Part shown: positions 33,450 through 36,137 of the stretch, piece by piece
Numbering within the stretch: the stretch's first letter is position 1
Layout: the number at the start of each line of letters is the position of its first letter
Source: an uncultured Collinsella sp.
GTDB lineage: Bacteria; Actinomycetota; Coriobacteriia; Coriobacteriales; Coriobacteriaceae
NCBI GenBank assembly: GCA_902492545.1
Contig: CABULX010000005.1
Location: forward strand, 1-36,137
Direction of reading: 5' to 3'
DNA length: 36,137 nt
Position numbers and translations under genes: made by a program
The notes under the pieces: model-generated
What the model was told of the DNA's origin: nothing
Database searches by the model: none
The model's input: the letters and a program-made list of their open reading frames with translations, nothing else

Positions 33450-33860
33450 TTGTCGGTACCCAAAAGGTTGAGGAAGAAAAGCAAGCTCGAGGTGTTCGTG
33501 AACGCCTGCGACCTCGTGGAGTACGTGCTGAAGATCACGGCGAACGAGAAGGTGTTCAAGCCGGAGCAGTCCGCCGTCACGGACAAGATAAAGGCCGCCG
33601 CGCTCGACATAGCGCGCTTCATCTGGTGCGCCAACAACATCAGGGTGGGCGGAGACGCCGCCCTATACGCCGAGCGCAGGCGTTTGCAGGATATGGCCAT
33701 GACGTGCTGCCGCGAGCTGCTTTTCCTCATCGACCTCGCATGGGACGTCATGCACCTGTCTGAGCGCCGAGCCGTCTACTGGGTCGGCAAGACAATGGAC
33801 CTGCGAGACGAGATAGCCGCATGGAGGGCATCCGACGCCAAGAGATACGGGCGTCTGTGA
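33450..33860 (+). CDS. avd: Avd-like DGR accessory protein
   Basis: The 136-residue product starts at TTG 33450, supported by AAGGAGG five nt upstream. It is a nearly all-helical basic protein of the four-helix-bundle/S23-type size (BPP-1 Avd is 128 residues): KSKLEVFVNACDLVEYVLKIT, VTDKIKAAALDIARFIWCANN, ERRRLQDMAMTCCRELLFLIDLA and VYWVGKTMDLRDEIAAW form four helices. Avd pentamers bind reverse transcriptase and RNA and are required for homing. Its end overlaps the RT frame by 40 nt, an arrangement typical of coupled DGR genes. Confidence 0.85.
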   Translation: MSVPKRLRKKSKLEVFVNACDLVEYVLKITANEKVFKPEQSAVTDKIKAAALDIARFIWCANNIRVGGDAALYAERRRLQDMAMTCCRELLFLIDLAWDVMHLSERRAVYWVGKTMDLRDEIAAWRASDAKRYGRL

Positions 33861-35209
33861 TAGCCAGGGCCGCGGCTGAACAGAACGCCTGGACGCGTTC
33901 CGCTAATCGCAACAACGGCAACAACACGTTCATCGTGAACACGTCGGGCAACGTCAACAACAACAACGCGCAGAACGCGCTGCGCTGCGCTCCCGACCGA
34001 ACCGGCGAAAGCCCCACCGAAGCCCGCGGCGCAGCCGCGGAGCGGGGCAAAACCGGCGCGGGGAGCCGCGACCCCGAGCCCGAGAGGGCCGAACAACGCC
34101 GGGGCGACGCCGACGCGGCTGGAACGCGGGCGGCTATCGCGCGCCCCGGACCCACACCCGAACTGGAACCCGGCGAGCTGAACGGCGTCGTCGGGTTCTT
34201 CGCCTTGAGGGAGAGCGCGAAGAAGTGCCGGCGCGGCGTCATATGGAAGGGCAGCGCCGCCAGCTACATGCTGAACCTGTCAGAGCGCACGCTGGCCATG
34301 AGCCGCAAGCTGCAGGCGGGCACGTTCCGCTGCGGTAAGACGCGAGAGTTCGACATAACGAGGCCGAAGCGCCGCACCATCGTGAGCGTGGGCTTCGCCG
34401 ACCGCGTGTTCCAGCGCAGCCTCAACGACAACAGCATCTACCCCCGCATGGTGCGCGGCTTCATATCGGACAACGCGGCATGCCGGAAGGGCAAGGGCAC
34501 CGACTACGCCCGCGAGCGCTTGAAGGAGTTCATGCGCCGCCACTACCGCAAGAACGGGCCGAACGGCTGGGTATGCCAGATGGACGTGGCGGGCTACTAC
34601 CCGAACATGCGGCACGAGACGGCCGAGGCGGCGTTCGCCCGTAAGCTGCCGCCCGAGATCATGGCCATGGCCATGGCGGTCATGCGGAACCAGTACCCGG
34701 GCGAGGTCGGCTACAACCCGGGCAGCCAGATGATACAGATAGCCGGCATCAGCGTGCTGGACCCGCTCGACCATATGGCGAAAGACCGCATGGGCATCAG
34801 GAACTACGTCAGGTACATGGACGACGCCGTGGCCATCTTCGCCACCCGCGAGGAGGCCGAGCGCGCCCTGGAAGCGTTCGGCGACACCCTGCATAACCTG
34901 GGTTTCGAGCTGAACCCCAAGAAGTCGCGCATCTACCCGCTGCGCGACGGCGTGCCGTTCCTGGGCTTTGACTTCCACCTGACCGACACGGGCAAGGTCC
35001 TCATGTTCGTGAAGCCGTCGAACGTCAAGGAGATGCGGCGGCGCATAGCGAAGATGGCGAGGCTGAGCCTCAAGGGGCGCATCATGCGCGCTGAAGTGGA
35101 CGAGAGCTACCGAGCATGGCGCAACCACGCGGGCAAGGGCGACAGCTTCAGGCTCATCAGGCGCTGTGACGCCTGGTACAAGGAACTATGGAAGGAGCAC
35201 CGATGCTAG
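33821..35209 (+). CDS. DGR reverse transcriptase
   Basis: The open frame encodes up to 462 residues. The RT core is clear: CRRGVIWKGSAASYM, VGFADRVFQRSLNDNSIYPRM, the metal-binding CQMDVAGYYPNM, GYNPGSQMIQIAGISVLDPLDH, the catalytic YVRYMDDAVAIF (YMDD at 34814-34825), LNPKKSRIYPL and VPFLGFDF. It copies TR RNA into mutagenised cDNA. The start is uncertain. ATG 33821 and GTG 33935 would place TR inside the protein. TTG 34205 and ATG 34268 cut into the conserved N-terminus, and neither has a good ribosome site. The annotated start therefore follows the open frame. The maturase-like C-terminal part is short. Confidence 0.93.
   Translation: MEGIRRQEIRASVIARAAAEQNAWTRSANRNNGNNTFIVNTSGNVNNNNAQNALRCAPDRTGESPTEARGAAAERGKTGAGSRDPEPERAEQRRGDADAAGTRAAIARPGPTPELEPGELNGVVGFFALRESAKKCRRGVIWKGSAASYMLNLSERTLAMSRKLQAGTFRCGKTREFDITRPKRRTIVSVGFADRVFQRSLNDNSIYPRMVRGFISDNAACRKGKGTDYARERLKEFMRRHYRKNGPNGWVCQMDVAGYYPNMRHETAEAAFARKLPPEIMAMAMAVMRNQYPGEVGYNPGSQMIQIAGISVLDPLDHMAKDRMGIRNYVRYMDDAVAIFATREEAERALEAFGDTLHNLGFELNPKKSRIYPLRDGVPFLGFDFHLTDTGKVLMFVKPSNVKEMRRRIAKMARLSLKGRIMRAEVDESYRAWRNHAGKGDSFRLIRRCDAWYKELWKEHRC
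33881..34003 (+). repeat. DGR template repeat (TR)
   Basis: The 123-bp copy of VR is adenine-rich at AAC codons (12 AAC and one AAT of 41 codons), the usual design because an NNC codon can never become stop. It lies in the same codon phase as VR and inside the reading frame that continues into the RT. The RNA made from here should be the template that is copied with random bases at adenines. Confidence 0.97.
34004..34177 (+). ncRNA. Probable 3' spacer of DGR template RNA
   Basis: The segment between TR and the conserved RT region shows poor coding character: five of nine Glu codons are GAA, whereas neighbouring genes use GAG nearly always, and the product would be a low-complexity Ala/Arg/Pro/Gly string. 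It contains a 7-bp perfect hairpin CCGCGGC-GCA-GCCGCGG at 34024-34040 and further GC blocks. In BPP-1 the region after TR is essential for cDNA priming, so an RNA role is inferred, though the frame is open. Confidence 0.55.
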
Positions 35210-35373
35210 ACATCAAGAAGGCGCCCGACGACCTCGCCGCCTCCCGCCGCCAGGAGAACCTGGAGAGCAAGGCGGAGCGCCAAGAGGCGCTGATGGAGCT
35301 CGTCGCGGCATGCGCAGACGTTGAGCTGCCAGGCGATGACGAAGACGACAGCATGCCGGGGGAGGTGGAGTAG
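35203..35373 (+). CDS. Small acidic protein, unknown function
   Basis: The 56-residue product begins at ATG 35203 behind AAGGAGC and overlaps the RT stop. An N-terminal helix with a charged ESKAERQEALMELVAAC run is followed by an acidic tail (DDEDDSMPGEVE). An in-frame ATG at 35188 is less likely because the ribosome site lies after it. No family is recognised. Confidence 0.6.
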   Translation: MLDIKKAPDDLAASRRQENLESKAERQEALMELVAACADVELPGDDEDDSMPGEVE

Positions 35374-35523
35374 GTGGCCGTGAAGCTGAGCCGATACGCC
35401 CAACGCGTCCAGAAATGGTACCTGGCGGGCTTCTACAACGACGAGAGCCTGGAGCAGCTGCTGCAGGCGGGCAAGATCACCAAGAAGGAGATGGAGGCCA
35501 TCAAGGCGTCCAAGAAGGAGTAG
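35374..35523 (+). CDS. XkdX-like small phage protein
   Basis: The 49-residue product starts at GTG 35374 directly after the previous stop. KWYLAGFYNDESLEQLLQAGKITKKEMEAI closely follows the XkdX pattern (W-Y-x2-G-x-Y ... V/L-x2-A/F-V-x-A-G-x-I-T-x-E-x-Y). XkdX proteins lie between tail fibre and holin genes in many Gram-positive phages, but their function is unknown. The same position holds here. Confidence 0.75.
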   Translation: MAVKLSRYAQRVQKWYLAGFYNDESLEQLLQAGKITKKEMEAIKASKKE

Positions 35524-35525
35524 GC

Positions 35526-35939
35526 GTGGAAATTCTGGAGCTGTTCGCGCCGTACGGCCCGTGGTGGCTCGGCGGCGTGCTCCTGGCGCTCATCTTGTTC
35601 TACTTCGGCCGACAGTTTCTGGAGGAGTTCAGGAAGCAGAACGAGCGCAAGGCCGGCCTGGACGTGAAGCGCGAGGAGCGCAAGCAGGCCGAGGTTGCCG
35701 AGCGCGCGCAGCGCGACCGCGAGCGCTCGCAGATGGAGGGCCGCATCGCCGCGCAGATGGAGCGCAGCAACTCGCTCATGGAGGCCATGAATACGCTCAT
35801 GGAGTCCGTGGCAACATCCAACGAGGTGCTGCACGCCGACCTCGCCAACAGCCAGGCGCGCAGCCAGGGCATGGCGGCCAAGGTGGACCATATCTGCGAC
35901 CGCGTGGACCTGCTGTACGACAAGGAAGCAAGCAACTAA
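35526..35939 (+). CDS. Membrane-anchored coiled-coil protein
   Basis: The 137-residue product starts at GTG 35526. Residues 12-30 form one hydrophobic segment (WWLGGVLLALILFYFG), followed by a long charged coiled coil (about 32-95) and a further helix ending at residue 137. This matches small lysis-cassette or holin-associated proteins next to holin genes. It could modulate holin timing or anchor to the cell envelope; the sequence alone does not decide. Confidence 0.65.
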   Translation: MEILELFAPYGPWWLGGVLLALILFYFGRQFLEEFRKQNERKAGLDVKREERKQAEVAERAQRDRERSQMEGRIAAQMERSNSLMEAMNTLMESVATSNEVLHADLANSQARSQGMAAKVDHICDRVDLLYDKEASN

Positions 35940-35950
35940 AGGAGAGAATC

Positions 35951-36137
35951 ATGACAATCATGCAAGCCGGGGCGGCCATCGTGCTGTCCCTCGTCGTGCC
36001 GTTCGCGGTGCAGCTCATCAAGACCGAGGCAATGACCGGCAAGGCGGCCCGCTGCCTTGCGCTGGCGTGCTCGCTTCTCGCGGGCGTCGTGACCGGCTTC
36101 GTGGGCGGCGTGCCCGCAGACCCGGGCGCATGGGTCA
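35951..36137 (+). CDS. Holin candidate, cut by window end
   Basis: Sixty-two codons are present. Two hydrophobic segments are visible, AGAAIVLSLVVPFAVQLI (about 6-23) and LALACSLLAGVVTGFVGG (about 36-53), with a basic/polar turn between, the plan of small phage holins that form membrane pores at lysis. A strong AAAGGAG site precedes ATG 35951. The endolysin is expected just beyond the edge. Confidence 0.75.
   Translation, partial: MTIMQAGAAIVLSLVVPFAVQLIKTEAMTGKAARCLALACSLLAGVVTGFVGGVPADPGAWV

Larger units (their letters stand above)
24..36137. mobile_element. Temperate siphovirus prophage, left end at tRNA-Ser; right end outside window
   Basis: A continuous phage gene order is visible: integrase and repressor on the minus strand, then early replication/recombination genes, terminase, portal, capsid, tail, tape measure, baseplate, receptor-binding protein and lysis genes on the plus strand. 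The left limit is placed in the tRNA 3' end because the integrase gene ends there. No second copy of the tRNA 3' sequence is seen in the window, so the right attachment site must lie beyond 36137. A long tape measure protein and major tail protein, with no contractile sheath gene, indicate a non-contractile long tail. Confidence 0.93.

Overview
The window is the left and central part of an integrated, tailed, temperate phage (siphovirus type) in a high-GC bacterium. Overall composition, the strong preference for GAG/CTG/CGC codons and many GTG/TTG starts fit a gut Coriobacteriia host such as Eggerthella or Gordonibacter; this host assignment is inference. The prophage starts at the 3' end of a host serine tRNA gene (1-55) and runs past the right edge of the window (36137), where a holin-like gene is cut. 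The second attachment site and the endolysin are not in view.

Layout. (1) 24-1864, minus strand: a large serine integrase whose last codons lie inside the tRNA, translationally coupled to a Cro/CI-type repressor. (2) 1865-2018: an AT-rich switch region with divergent promoters sharing their -35 hexamers and a perfect 19-bp palindrome. (3) 2019-12589, plus strand: a tightly packed early operon with an HTH regulator, small proteins, a RuvC-like resolvase, a ParB-like protein, an SMC/Rad50-type ATPase, a RecA-like (Sak4-type) ATPase, a DUF669 protein, an SF2 helicase and a primase-helicase. (4) 12590-13857: structured non-coding DNA, then small accessory genes, one carrying an Acb2/Tad1-like helical-hairpin signature (possible anti-defence cyclic-nucleotide sponge). 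(5) 13990-24086: packaging and head genes: a terminase with a fused small-subunit-like N-terminus, a DNA methyltransferase with a perfect 4x15-bp in-frame repeat, portal, a minor capsid protein fused to a papain-fold deamidase-like toxin domain and followed by a possible immunity gene, scaffold, major capsid, connectors and the major tail protein. (6) 24192-32171: tail chaperones, tape measure, distal tail, hub, spike-like and BppU-like baseplate genes. (7) 32173-35209: a complete diversity-generating retroelement (DGR). (8) 35203-36137: small genes including an XkdX-like protein, a membrane-anchored coiled coil and a holin candidate.

The main discovery is the DGR. The last 41 codons but one of a receptor-binding-type protein (VR, 33262-33384) are repeated at 33881-34003 (TR). 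The two 123-bp copies differ at 16 positions and every one is an adenine in TR, the signature of adenine-directed mutagenic retrohoming. Between and after them are an Avd-like accessory gene, a GC-rich hairpin just downstream of VR, and a reverse transcriptase with an intact YMDD site. Unusually, TR lies inside the open reading frame that continues into the reverse transcriptase and is in the same codon phase as VR. The target is the last gene of the baseplate operon, so the system most likely diversifies host receptor recognition by the phage tail.
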